From NCBI RefSeq assembly GCF_039537405.1, contig NZ_BAABAL010000006.1, positions 310,001-374,000 on the forward strand: 64,000 nt of DNA, in the 5' to 3' direction. The translations under genes were made by a program, and so were the position numbers. This document shows, piece by piece, positions 1-7,187 of this stretch. The notes under the pieces are model-generated. The model was not told the origin of the DNA and searched no databases. It saw nothing but the letters and a program-made list of their open reading frames with translations. Each line of letters opens with the position of its first letter. The stretch's first letter is position 1. Source of the stretch: Allokutzneria multivorans (GTDB lineage: Bacteria; Actinomycetota; Actinomycetes; Mycobacteriales; Pseudonocardiaceae).

Positions 1-615
1 AAGACCGTGCTGATCGCGGCATGGGCCAGCCTGGGGCTCGCGGCGGTGCTCGGTGTGACCGTGGTGGTGCTGACGGGCCAGTGGCTCATGCTCGCGGTCG
101 GGGCGCTCTGCATCGTCGCGGCGTGGTTCTACACGGGCGGGAAGCGGCCCTACGGCTACTCGGGCTTCGGCGAGCTGGCCGTGTTCGTGTTCTTCGGCTT
201 GGTCGCGGTGCTGGGCACGCTCTTCGTGCAGGCGGACATGGTCAGCGGCGTCTCGATCGGCGCGGCGGTGGCGGTGGGCGCGTTCTCCAGCGCGGTGCTG
301 ATCGCCAACAACCTGCGCGACATCCCCACCGACTCCGAGACCGGCAAGCTCACGCTGGCCGTGCGCCTCGGCGACCGCGACACCCGCAGCCTCTACACCG
401 CCGTGCTCGCGGTGCCGTTCCTGATGACCGTGCTGCTCGGACTCCGCCAACCGTTGACACTGCTGGGTTTCCTGGCGCTGCCGATCGCGATCCCCGCGCT
501 GCGCCGAGTGCTCGGCGGCCGAACCGGCATGGAGCTGATCCCCGTCCTGCGCGACACCGGCATGGCGATGCTGGTGTGGTCGATCGGCACCAGCATCGGC
601 CTCGCACTGGGCTAG
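1..615 (+). CDS. menA: 1,4-dihydroxy-2-naphthoate polyprenyltransferase MenA, 3' part
   Basis: The last 204 codons of a MenA-type UbiA-superfamily prenyltransferase, which attaches the isoprenoid tail to dihydroxynaphthoate in menaquinone synthesis at the inner membrane. The reading frame is open to base 1, so the start lies outside the window. The segment is mostly hydrophobic (about six membrane spans) and holds NNLRDIPTD with the spaced aspartates of the second prenyl-diphosphate/Mg site, followed by GKLTLAVRLG, typical of MenA. Its TAG ends at 615, directly against the stop of the convergent gene, leaving no intergenic base. M. tuberculosis has menA (Rv0534c) near the same cytochrome c genes. 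Confidence 0.93.
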   Translation, partial: KTVLIAAWASLGLAAVLGVTVVVLTGQWLMLAVGALCIVAAWFYTGGKRPYGYSGFGELAVFVFFGLVAVLGTLFVQADMVSGVSIGAAVAVGAFSSAVLIANNLRDIPTDSETGKLTLAVRLGDRDTRSLYTAVLAVPFLMTVLLGLRQPLTLLGFLALPIAIPALRRVLGGRTGMELIPVLRDTGMAMLVWSIGTSIGLALG

Positions 616-1704
616 TCAGCCGGTCCACTCGCCGGAGGCGTGGAACTTCTCCAACACCTGCGTCGCCGAGCTGATGTCGATGTTCTCGCGCTCCAGCCAG
701 GCGTCGTCGTAGTAGGTGTTGGCGTAGCGCTCCCCACCGTCGCAGAGCAGGGTCACGACGCTGCCCTGCCTGCCGTCGGCGCGCATCTTCGCGATCAGCT
801 GGAAGGCGCCCCACAGGTTGGTCCCGGTCGAGCCGCCGACGCGCCTGCCGAGCAGCTCCTCGGCGTGGCGGATCGTCGCGATGGACGCCGCGTCGGGGAC
901 CTTGATCATGCGGTCGATGACCTGGCCGACGAAGGAGGGCTCGACGCGGGGACGGCCGATGCCCTCGATGCGGGAGCCGCGTTCGCCGACGAGGCCGGGC
1001 ACGGTGTCGCGCCACGCGTCGAAGAACACGGAGAACTCGGGGTCGACCACGGCGAGGCGGCTGCGCAGCCTGCGGTAGCGGACGAAGCGGCCGATGGTCG
1101 CGCCGGTGCCGCCGGTGCCCGCGCCGACGACGACCCACTCCGGGACGGGGAAGCGCTCCAGCGCCATCTGCTCGAAGATCGACTCGGCGATGTTGTTGTT
1201 GCCGCGCCAGTCGGTCGCGCGCTCGGCGTGGGTGAACTGGTCCATGAAGTGCCCGCCCAGCTCGGCGGCGAGGCGGTGGGACTCCTCGTAGAGCGCGCCG
1301 GCCTCGTCGACGAAGTGGCAGCGGCCGCCCTGGCGCTCGATCAGCGCGATCTTCTCGCGGCTGGTGGAGCGGGGCATCACGGCGATGAACGGCAGCCCGA
1401 GCAGCCGCGCGAAGTACGCCTCGGACACGGCGGTCGAGCCGGAGGAGGCCTCGATCACCGGCGTGCCCTCGGTCACCCAGCCGTTGCAGATCGCGTACAG
1501 GAACAGCGAGCGCGCGAGCCGGTGCTTCAGCGAGCCGGTCGGGTGGGTGGACTCGTCCTTGAGGTAGAGGTCGATCCCCCACTCCAACGGCAGCGGGTAC
1601 GGCAGCAGGTGCGTGTCGGCACTGCGGTTGGCGTCGGCGTCGATGATCCGGACCGCCTCGTTGACCCAGTCCCTGGTCTGCTCACAACACCGGTCGACAT
1701 GCAT
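616..1704 (-). CDS. cds1: PLP-dependent cysteine synthase-family enzyme, Cds1-like L-cysteine desulfhydrase
   Basis: A 362-residue fold-type II PLP enzyme. Lys60 in PTGSLKHR is the expected Schiff-base lysine, SSGST (88-92) the substrate loop and GTGGTG (196-201) the phosphate-binding loop. The long form with an N-terminal MHVDRCCEQTRDWV and internal FTHAERATDWRGNNNIAE resembles actinobacterial Cds1 (M. tuberculosis Rv3684), which degrades cysteine to sulfide, pyruvate and ammonia, more than CysK or CysM. The specific reaction is inferred from that resemblance. It is convergent with menA with zero spacing, and a short gap separates it from the DUF4229 gene upstream. Confidence 0.78.
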   Translation of the reverse strand: MHVDRCCEQTRDWVNEAVRIIDADANRSADTHLLPYPLPLEWGIDLYLKDESTHPTGSLKHRLARSLFLYAICNGWVTEGTPVIEASSGSTAVSEAYFARLLGLPFIAVMPRSTSREKIALIERQGGRCHFVDEAGALYEESHRLAAELGGHFMDQFTHAERATDWRGNNNIAESIFEQMALERFPVPEWVVVGAGTGGTGATIGRFVRYRRLRSRLAVVDPEFSVFFDAWRDTVPGLVGERGSRIEGIGRPRVEPSFVGQVIDRMIKVPDAASIATIRHAEELLGRRVGGSTGTNLWGAFQLIAKMRADGRQGSVVTLLCDGGERYANTYYDDAWLERENIDISSATQVLEKFHASGEWTG

Positions 1705-1713
1705 ACCCGGACT

Positions 1714-2019
1714 TTACGTCCCGGCTTCGCCCCGCAGCTCGGCGCGGAACGCCGCACGCTCGGCCCTGCGGCGCTCGCCGGCCTCGGCGAGGCCGGTCGC
1801 CACGCGCACGCGCAGTCCCTTGAAGATCACCAAGGAGGCGGGCAGCGCCACCACGAGCGCGACGAGCAGCGCGACCAGCAGCGGCACGTTCACCAGGACC
1901 AGCAGCGCGGCGACGGCCGCGACGGTGCCGAACCGCGCCACGGTGTACAGCGCGATGTCGCGCGTCAACTCCGCCTTTGAGGTCGTCGCCTTCGAGCTCG
2001 AGGTATCGGACACGCCCAC
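1714..2019 (-). CDS. DUF4229 small membrane protein
   Basis: A 101-residue protein with GTG start, a Ser/Thr/Lys-rich N-terminus, two hydrophobic helices (about 35-72) and a charged, Arg-rich C-terminus (GERRRAERAAFRAELRG). This architecture and the location beside menA fit the actinobacterial DUF4229 family. The role is unknown; the linkage to menA suggests a membrane or menaquinone-related function, but this is only inference. It ends 9 bp before the Cds1-like start and may be cotranscribed with it. Confidence 0.75.
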   Translation of the reverse strand: MGVSDTSSSKATTSKAELTRDIALYTVARFGTVAAVAALLVLVNVPLLVALLVALVVALPASLVIFKGLRVRVATGLAEAGERRRAERAAFRAELRGEAGT

Positions 2020-2022
2020 AGG

Positions 2023-2514
2023 TTACGCGCCGGGCCCGACGATGGTCGGCACCGGCGGTGCGCTGACCGAGCCGGGGGTGTTCGGACGGCCCTCGAAGCG
2101 CGTGGAGAGCACGACGGTGGTCCTGGTGCGGGCCACCCCGGCGATCCGCCGCAGTCGCCCCAGCGTGCGCTCCAGCTCGTCCACGGTGGCCACGCGGACC
2201 TTCACCACGAACGCCTCGTCGCCCGCGACCGCGTAGCAGCTCTCGACCTCGGGCAGCTCGGCGAGCGCCGCGGCCACCTCGTCGTCGTCACCGGTGTCGG
2301 TCGGCTGGATGCCGACGAGCGCGGTGACCCCGAGCCCGACCGCGCTCGGATCGACCATCGCGTGGTAGCCGGTGATCACCCCGGCGGTCTCCAGCTTGCC
2401 AACGCGCTCGTGCACCGCGGAAGCGGAGAGCCCGACCTGTCTTCCCAGGTCGGCGTAGGTGGCCCTGCCGTTGTCCCGCAGCGCCGCGATGATCTTTCGG
2501 TCGACAGCGTCCAT
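2023..2514 (-). CDS. Lrp/AsnC-family transcriptional regulator
   Basis: A 163-residue regulator. The N-terminal HTH (about 4-50, with DRKIIAALRDNGRATYADLG) binds DNA and the C-terminal RAM/ACT-like domain (about 65-140, with YAVAGDEAFVVKVRV) binds amino acids and oligomerises. The start ATG is at 2514. A proline-rich tail of about 20 residues follows the RAM domain. The ligand and regulon cannot be told from sequence. It starts about 160 bp from the divergent bldC gene, so the shared gap must hold both promoters, and it precedes the DUF4229 gene with a gap of three bases. Confidence 0.9.
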   Translation of the reverse strand: MDAVDRKIIAALRDNGRATYADLGRQVGLSASAVHERVGKLETAGVITGYHAMVDPSAVGLGVTALVGIQPTDTGDDDEVAAALAELPEVESCYAVAGDEAFVVKVRVATVDELERTLGRLRRIAGVARTRTTVVLSTRFEGRPNTPGSVSAPPVPTIVGPGA

Positions 2515-2674
2515 GGTCGCAAGAGCGTAGAGCCTCCCCGCGCGCTCCGGTCGACCTGCCCGAAGCGCACGTTTCGTCCCTTACCTACCCATTACCTCTA
2601 GACAAACGTTCGAGTACCTGGGGCCTCGGGTGCCACGATGCCCGAGTACGACTCACGATCAAGGGGAGGACACC

Positions 2675-2887
2675 GTGACGACGATGCGAGCGGCGGTTCG
2701 GCCGTCCAGCGAGCGCCTGCTGACCCCGGGCGAGGTCGCGACGCTGTTCCGGGTCGACCCGAAGACGGTGACCAGGTGGGCCACCGCGGGCCGGATCGGA
2801 TCGATCAGGACGCCCGGAGGGCACCGCAGGTTCCGGGAGTCCGAGGTGAACTCCCTGCTCGCCGAGCTGACCACCGAGGCAGGCTGA
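2675..2887 (+). CDS. bldC: BldC, MerR-like developmental transcription factor
   Basis: A 70-residue single-domain DNA-binding protein of the BldC family: LTPGEVATLFRVDPKTVTRW winged-helix core, then GRIGSIRTPGGHRRFRESEV. In Streptomyces BldC binds cooperatively to direct repeats and delays sporulation. GTG at 2675 is chosen because AAGGGGAGGA lies just upstream and the product then matches the usual 68-70 residues; an ATG 45 bp further upstream in frame has no ribosome-binding site. The gene stands alone, divergent from lrp and convergent with a LysR gene across a long hairpin. Confidence 0.93.
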   Translation: MTTMRAAVRPSSERLLTPGEVATLFRVDPKTVTRWATAGRIGSIRTPGGHRRFRESEVNSLLAELTTEAG

Positions 2888-2913
2888 GCCGGGCACACCT
2901 CAACGAGCTTTCC

Positions 2914-2969
2914 CACGAGTCGCCAACCACTCCAAACCCGCCGGGGTTTGTGGTGGTTGGCGACTCGTG
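2914..2969. repeat. Long intergenic palindrome / bidirectional terminator between bldC and lysR
   Basis: An almost perfect inverted repeat: arms starting CACGAGTCGCCAACCAC and ending GTGGTTGGCGACTCGTG, 17 identical base pairs, continued by AAACCC/GGGTTT around a GCCG centre. It lies exactly between two convergent genes, so it can act as a terminator for both. Its core resembles the element at 56161-56204 (AACCCCGCCAGGGTT, GCGGTTAGCGA), so it is probably also a member of a dispersed intergenic repeat family. Confidence 0.75.
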
Positions 2970-2978
2970 CGAGCGGGG

Positions 2979-3962
2979 TCAGGCGATCGCCGGGTGGGCT
3001 TCGGGGTGGGTGTCCCACCAGCGCGCGAAGCTGTCGTTGTACTCGACCAGCCCCAGGTAGGCGTCGGCGGCTGCCAGCCGGACCAGCTCGCCGTTCTCCG
3101 CGAAGCGCTCGCTCGACCACGCCACGTCCAGCCGCCGCACGATCGGATCGCCGACCAGCGGCCGCACCACGATCCCCAGGCCCTCCCGCGAGGTCGCCTG
3201 GGCAAGGCTCACGCACTGCCCGCTCGCGACGAAGCTGCGCGCGGCGGTGGTCTCCGTCGCGTGGTGCCTGATCCTGGGCTCGAAGCCCGCGCGCTGGCAC
3301 GCCCTGCGCAGGTGCGCCGACTCCCCCGAGTCGAGCAGCGGATCGATGATCCACGACTCCTCGGCGAGGTCTGCCAGGTCGATCTCGGCCTTGCCCGACA
3401 ACGGGTGCTGGTCGCCGAGCGCCACGAACACCGGCTCCACCGCGACCAGCTCCATGCGCCGCACCGACGGCAGCACCGGCAGCTCGTGCCCGGCGAACTG
3501 CTCGACCACGACCACGTCGAGGCGGTCGGAGTCGATCATCCGCAGCAGCGCGAGCGAGGACTGCTCCGCGTGGCTGTAGACCTCGGTCTCGTTCTCCGGG
3601 CGCAGCGAGCTGAAGGCCCTCCGCAGGCTCAGCGCGAGCTTGGCCGCGATCGGCCCCGGCACCGCGCCGATGCGCAGCAGCATCGGTTGTTCGCAGACCT
3701 CCAACTGCGCGGTCCAGGACCGCAGCTCCTCCAGTTCGGCCAGGACGGTGCGCGCTTTGGCCAGCGCGTAGCGGCCGTAGGCGGTCGGTTCGACGCCGCT
3801 GGGCGAGCGCTCGAAGAGCGGGATGCCCATGGTGCGCTCGATGCGTTGCAGCTGGGCGGACAAGGACGGTTGGGACAGCCCCAGGGTGGCCGCCGCCCTG
3901 GACACGCTTCCGGTGTCCGCGACGGTCAGCAGAACTCGGAGGTGCCGCACCTCAAGCTCCAT
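2979..3962 (-). CDS. LysR-family transcriptional regulator
   Basis: A 327-residue LTTR. The N-terminal winged HTH (residues 1-60: MELEVRHLRVLLTVADTGSV, LGLSQPSLSAQLQRIE, FERSPSGV) is followed by a periplasmic-binding-protein-like effector domain (about 90-300). ATG at 3962 fits the family start MELRHL; an upstream GTG at 4007 would add 15 unlike residues. The effector is unknown. The neighbouring genes are not obviously metabolic targets, and the 0.5-kb stretch upstream of its start carries no convincing gene. Confidence 0.9.
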   Translation of the reverse strand: MELEVRHLRVLLTVADTGSVSRAAATLGLSQPSLSAQLQRIERTMGIPLFERSPSGVEPTAYGRYALAKARTVLAELEELRSWTAQLEVCEQPMLLRIGAVPGPIAAKLALSLRRAFSSLRPENETEVYSHAEQSSLALLRMIDSDRLDVVVVEQFAGHELPVLPSVRRMELVAVEPVFVALGDQHPLSGKAEIDLADLAEESWIIDPLLDSGESAHLRRACQRAGFEPRIRHHATETTAARSFVASGQCVSLAQATSREGLGIVVRPLVGDPIVRRLDVAWSSERFAENGELVRLAAADAYLGLVEYNDSFARWWDTHPEAHPAIA

Positions 3963-4288
3963 AACCCGGATGCTATGGCGACTTGGGATGTGTGCTCCTC
4001 CGCTCAACGGGTCATATTTGGGTTCAGTAATTCACACATCCGCTCCGAGAGGAGATGGCGCGAGGACCAAGTGGAGCAGTGCACGCCGGTGGCCGCGGCG
4101 CCCGCGGCCGGTCGGTGTGCGCTGACGGAGCGGCGGCGAGCAGCAGCTCGGGACCGTGGCGCCTTTCCGAGGTCGTGAGCCCCTTGCGAGGGCAGGGGGA
4201 CCGAGGGAGGACGTCGCGAGGTGGCCGAAGTCCCGGCGCGCCACGTCGCTCACGGGGCGGGGCAACGGACCCGGTTCCGCCCCTCCTC

Positions 4289-4324
4289 ACCCGGTGAACC
4301 TGCGGCGGCGGACGTTCACCGGGT
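4289..4324 (+). terminator. Perfect hairpin upstream of terminator
   Basis: ACCCGGTGAAC pairs over 11 bp with GTTCACCGGGT around a 14-base loop. It lies directly before the stronger hairpin at 4336-4383 and may form part of a tandem terminator or of the 3' domain of the candidate RNA. Confidence 0.5.
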
Positions 4325-4335
4325 AGGGACCTCAC

Positions 4336-4388
4336 CCCCGGTTCGCTCCCCGATCACTACAGTGGTCGGTGAGCGAACCGGGGTTTTT
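4336..4388 (+). terminator. Rho-independent terminator
   Basis: CCCCGGTTCGCTC (4336-4348) pairs perfectly with GAGCGAACCGGGG (4371-4383); the loop contains a second palindrome GATCACTACAGTGGTC. TTTTT follows immediately, giving a textbook intrinsic terminator on the plus strand. No protein gene precedes it on that strand within 1.4 kb, which supports a non-coding transcript upstream. Confidence 0.75.
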
Positions 4389-4469
4389 GCCGTTGGTCGC
4401 GAACAACCCCGGTAAGACGTCGGAACGGCGGGCTACCCTCAGCCGTGTCGGACGTGGGAGGAGGCAGCG

Positions 4470-4661
4470 GTGTTGTACCTGTACATGCTGGCGGCGATCG
4501 GTGCGGTGACCATCTCCGCACTGCTCTGGAGGGCCTTCGGCCCCGAGCAGACGAGCAAGCCGCGCTCCGCGAGCCTCGCACCGGACGACGACCCCGAGTT
4601 CCTGCGCCGCCTCGACGAGCGCAAGCGTCGCGAGCGCCGCGATCCTGAAGAGGGTCAGTAG
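4470..4661 (+). CDS. Small single-span membrane protein
   Basis: A 63-residue protein with one N-terminal membrane helix (about 2-23, LYLYMLAAIGAVTISALLW) and a charged tail (DDDPEFLRRLDERKRRERRD). GTG at 4470 follows GGGAGGAGG with suitable spacing. I do not recognise a family; such one-span proteins with a basic/acidic cytoplasmic tail are common hypothetical proteins in actinomycetes. It is convergent with the MinD/ParA-like gene and closed by a hairpin 25 bp downstream. Confidence 0.7.
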   Translation: MLYLYMLAAIGAVTISALLWRAFGPEQTSKPRSASLAPDDDPEFLRRLDERKRRERRDPEEGQ

Positions 4662-4686
4662 CAGCAGAGGGCTGAGCCAGAACGGA

Positions 4687-4720
4687 AAGAAGGGGCGTCC
4701 CGAGCGGGGCGCCCCTTCTT
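4687..4720. terminator. Bidirectional terminator between convergent genes
   Basis: AAGAAGGGGCG (4687-4697) pairs perfectly with CGCCCCTTCTT (4710-4720), 12-base loop. The A-rich and T-rich flanks of the stem suit termination from both strands: the small membrane protein gene and the MinD/ParA-like gene. Confidence 0.8.
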
Positions 4721-4732
4721 CGTGCCACAGGT

Positions 4733-6139
4733 TCAGTTCGAGCGGGCGCGCGCCACCGCGTGCGGGAAGTCGTCGGCGACGACGGCGCCGAGCTCCAGCA
4801 TGGCGAGGCGGGTCTCCGGGGCGAGCTGGTCCAGCTCGATCTCCGCGCCCTCCTCCAGGTGCGGGTCGAACGGGATCATGCAGACCGCGCGGCAGCGCGA
4901 GGCGAAGTGCTCGGCCAGCTTGTTCAGGTCGACCTTGCCGGAGCCCGGCCGCACCGAGTTGATCACCGCGACGGAGCGGGTGACCAGGTCGCGGTAGCCG
5001 TGCGCGTCCAGCCAGTCCAGCGTCGCCGACGCGCTGCGGGCGCCGTCGATGGAGCCGGAGGAGACGATCACCAGCGAGTCGGCGAGGTCGAGCACGCCCT
5101 TCATCGCCGAGTGCATCAGTCCGGTGCCGCAGTCGGTCAGCACGATGTTGTAGAAGAGCTCCAGCAGGTCGACCGTGCGGCGGTAGTCGTCCTCGCTGAA
5201 GGCCTCCGACACCGCGGGGTCCTGCTCGCTGGCCAGCACTTCGAGCCTGCTCGGGCCCTGCGAGGTGTAGGCGCGCACATCGCTGTAGCGGCGGATGCGC
5301 CCGGCGTCGCGCAGCAGGTGCCGCACGGTGGCCGTGGTCTCCAGCGGGATCTTCTGCGCCAGCGTGCCCCGGTCGGGGTTGGCGTCGACCGCGATCACCC
5401 GGTCCCCGCGCAGCGACGAGAACGTCGAGCCGAGGCTGGCCGTGGTGGTGGTCTTGCCGACGCCGCCCTTCAGGCTGAGCATCGCGATCTTGTAGCAGCC
5501 CTGGACCGGCTGGTTTATCCGCGCGATGAGCTCGCGGCGGTGCAGGTCCGTGGTGCTCTCACCCAGGTTGAGCAGGTGGCCGCTGGCCACGTAGACCGCG
5601 CGGCGCCAGCCGGACTGCGGCGGGCGCTTGGTCTGCTTGAGCAGCTGCGCCGAGGACAGGTCCTGCACCTGGTGCCGGGGCTGTTGCTGCTGCTGGCCCT
5701 GCTGCTGCGGGTGGGGGTAGCCGTGCTGCTGGAGGTAGCCCGGCGGCGGCTGCTGCGGGTAGCCGGGCGGCGGCTGCTGGGCGTAAGGGCTGTTCTGCTG
5801 CTGGCCCTGCTGCACCTGGTACGGCCCGGACGGACCGCCGGTGACGGGGTACGGACCCGACTGACCACCGGCGACCTGGTACGGACCGGACTGGCTGCCC
5901 TGCACCGGGTACGGCCCCGACGGGGTGCCCTGGGTCGGGTAGCCGGAGACCTGGTGCGGCCCGGACGGACCGGACGGGTTCTGCGCGGGCAGGGACCCGG
6001 ACGGTGTCGGGTCGACCACCGGCGCGGCCTCGGTGGGCGCGTCGGCGGGCGGCGTCCACGCGGGCTGCTGGCCGCCGTTCTGCGGCGGGGTCCACGCCGC
6101 GTCCTGACGCGTCTCGGGGTCCTCGTGGCGTCCGGTCAC
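4733..6139 (-). CDS. MinD/ParA-like P-loop ATPase with Pro/Gln-rich N-terminal region
   Basis: A 468-residue protein. Residues 1-165 are low-complexity Pro/Gln/Gly sequence with a tandem SGPYPV/SGPYQV hexapeptide motif (about 74-109). Residues 215-468 form a ParA/MinD ATPase: deviant Walker A KGGVGKTT (224-231), VDANPDRGTL, and LTDCGTG as Walker B. GTG at 6139 is preferred because AAGGAGGG precedes it. Similar proteins (Rv0530, EspI/Rv3876-like) occur in actinobacteria, some linked to type VII secretion; no ESX gene is visible here. The role may be polar localisation or partitioning. Rv0530 sits beside the cytochrome c genes in M. tuberculosis too. Confidence 0.85.
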   Translation of the reverse strand: MTGRHEDPETRQDAAWTPPQNGGQQPAWTPPADAPTEAAPVVDPTPSGSLPAQNPSGPSGPHQVSGYPTQGTPSGPYPVQGSQSGPYQVAGGQSGPYPVTGGPSGPYQVQQGQQQNSPYAQQPPPGYPQQPPPGYLQQHGYPHPQQQGQQQQQPRHQVQDLSSAQLLKQTKRPPQSGWRRAVYVASGHLLNLGESTTDLHRRELIARINQPVQGCYKIAMLSLKGGVGKTTTTASLGSTFSSLRGDRVIAVDANPDRGTLAQKIPLETTATVRHLLRDAGRIRRYSDVRAYTSQGPSRLEVLASEQDPAVSEAFSEDDYRRTVDLLELFYNIVLTDCGTGLMHSAMKGVLDLADSLVIVSSGSIDGARSASATLDWLDAHGYRDLVTRSVAVINSVRPGSGKVDLNKLAEHFASRCRAVCMIPFDPHLEEGAEIELDQLAPETRLAMLELGAVVADDFPHAVARARSN

Positions 6140-6242
6140 CGCTGGAGTCCCTCCTTGGGCAACGTCGAGAAGCTCGGGGGGCAAGAATTCCTCATCCCGC
6201 GGCCGACGTTAGTCGTTTATGCCGAATCGTGTTGATCCGGGG

Positions 6243-7187
6243 TCACACGCCCGCGTACGAGTGAAGGCCCGTCGTCACCAGGTTCACGAAGAACAGGTTG
6301 AAGATCATCGTGAGGAACGCCAGCACGTTGACCCAGGCCGAACGTGAACCGCGCCAGCCCGCCGTCGCCCGCGCGTGCAGGTACCCGGCGTAGATCACCC
6401 AGGCGATGAAGGAGACGGTTTCCTTGGGGTCCCAACCCCAGTAGCGGCCCCACGCCGACTCCGCCCAGATCGCGCCCGCGATGATCCCGAACGTGAAGAT
6501 CGGGAAGGCGAAGACGGTGAGCCGGTAGGCCAGCCGGTCCAGCGATGCGGCGGCGGGCAGCTTCGGCCCCATCACCGCGAAGCGCTCCGGGTCGGCCTCG
6601 TGGGGCAACCGGATCAGGTAGAGCACCGACGCGACGCCGGAGACGAGGAAGACCCCGCTGGCGAGGATCGCGGCCGAGACGTGGATGGTGATCCAGTACG
6701 AGCGCAGCGCGGGCATCAGCGGCGCGGCCTCGACGTAGAGCAGCTTGCCCGCGACGAACAGCAGCAGCAGCATCGGCAGCATGACGAAGGCGCCGATGTG
6801 CCTGACGTCGTGCTTGCGCAGCACCACCAGCCACGCGACGACCGCGACCAGGCAGATCGCCGAGCCGAACTCGTACATGTTGCCCCACGGCACGCGCTGC
6901 GTGGCGAGCCCGCGCAGCAGCAGCGACACCCCGTGCAGGACGGCGGCGAGCACGGTCAGCGAGACGGCGGTGCGGCCGAGGCGCTCCGGCAGCGTGCGGC
7001 CCTGCGTGATCGTCGTGCCCAGGTCGGGCGCGACCTCCGCTCCACCCGCCGCGACCAGCTCGCGCTTGCGGTCGGGGTTTCGGGTGAAGCCGTACTCCGC
7101 GGCGTGCAGGACGAGCACGACCAGGTAGATGGCCAGCGCGCTGTTGAACGACCAGTCGCTGAACGTCGAGAGGTTCGAGTTGACCAT
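6243..7187 (-). CDS. ccsB: Cytochrome c biogenesis protein CcsB (ResC/CcsA type)
   Basis: A 314-residue polytopic membrane protein with the heme-handling signature WGRYWGWDPKE and conserved histidines in periplasmic loops. Together with ResB it forms the system II synthase that carries heme across the membrane and attaches it to CXXCH of apocytochromes. About eight membrane spans are visible. ATG at 7187 overlaps the resB stop by one base (TGATG), so the two are translationally coupled. It corresponds to M. tuberculosis Rv0529. Confidence 0.95.
   Translation of the reverse strand: MVNSNLSTFSDWSFNSALAIYLVVLVLHAAEYGFTRNPDRKRELVAAGGAEVAPDLGTTITQGRTLPERLGRTAVSLTVLAAVLHGVSLLLRGLATQRVPWGNMYEFGSAICLVAVVAWLVVLRKHDVRHIGAFVMLPMLLLLFVAGKLLYVEAAPLMPALRSYWITIHVSAAILASGVFLVSGVASVLYLIRLPHEADPERFAVMGPKLPAAASLDRLAYRLTVFAFPIFTFGIIAGAIWAESAWGRYWGWDPKETVSFIAWVIYAGYLHARATAGWRGSRSAWVNVLAFLTMIFNLFFVNLVTTGLHSYAGV

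Larger units (their letters stand above)
4040..4390 (+). ncRNA. Candidate structured non-coding RNA (unclassified)
   Basis: The 507-bp gap between the LysR start and the next gene has no good ORF. It opens with an unusually AT-rich patch (4011-4036, GTCATATTTGGGTTCAGTAA) that could be a promoter, continues into strongly self-complementary GC-rich sequence (for example AGTGCAC at 4076 pairing with GTGTGCGCT near 4127 around CCGCGG arms; a GCCAC/GTGGC stem near 4220-4250) and ends in two perfect hairpins followed by TTTTT. This is the profile of a discrete transcript of about 300-350 nt. It does not match RNase P, tmRNA or SRP RNA as far as I can judge. An 80-codon ORF (4055-4297) exists but lacks a spaced ribosome-binding site. 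Confidence 0.35.

Noticed and set aside
640..1980. Long antisense ORFs such as 640-1980, 10633-13103, 19076-21268 and 49523-53615
   Set aside because: High GC keeps antisense frames open. Their composition lacks recognisable domains, while the opposite strand encodes clear families.
4055..4297. 80-residue ORF in the lysR upstream gap
   Set aside because: The purine-rich GAGAGGAG touches the ATG without spacing, composition is random-like Gly/Arg/Ser, and it lies in self-complementary DNA ending at a terminator.
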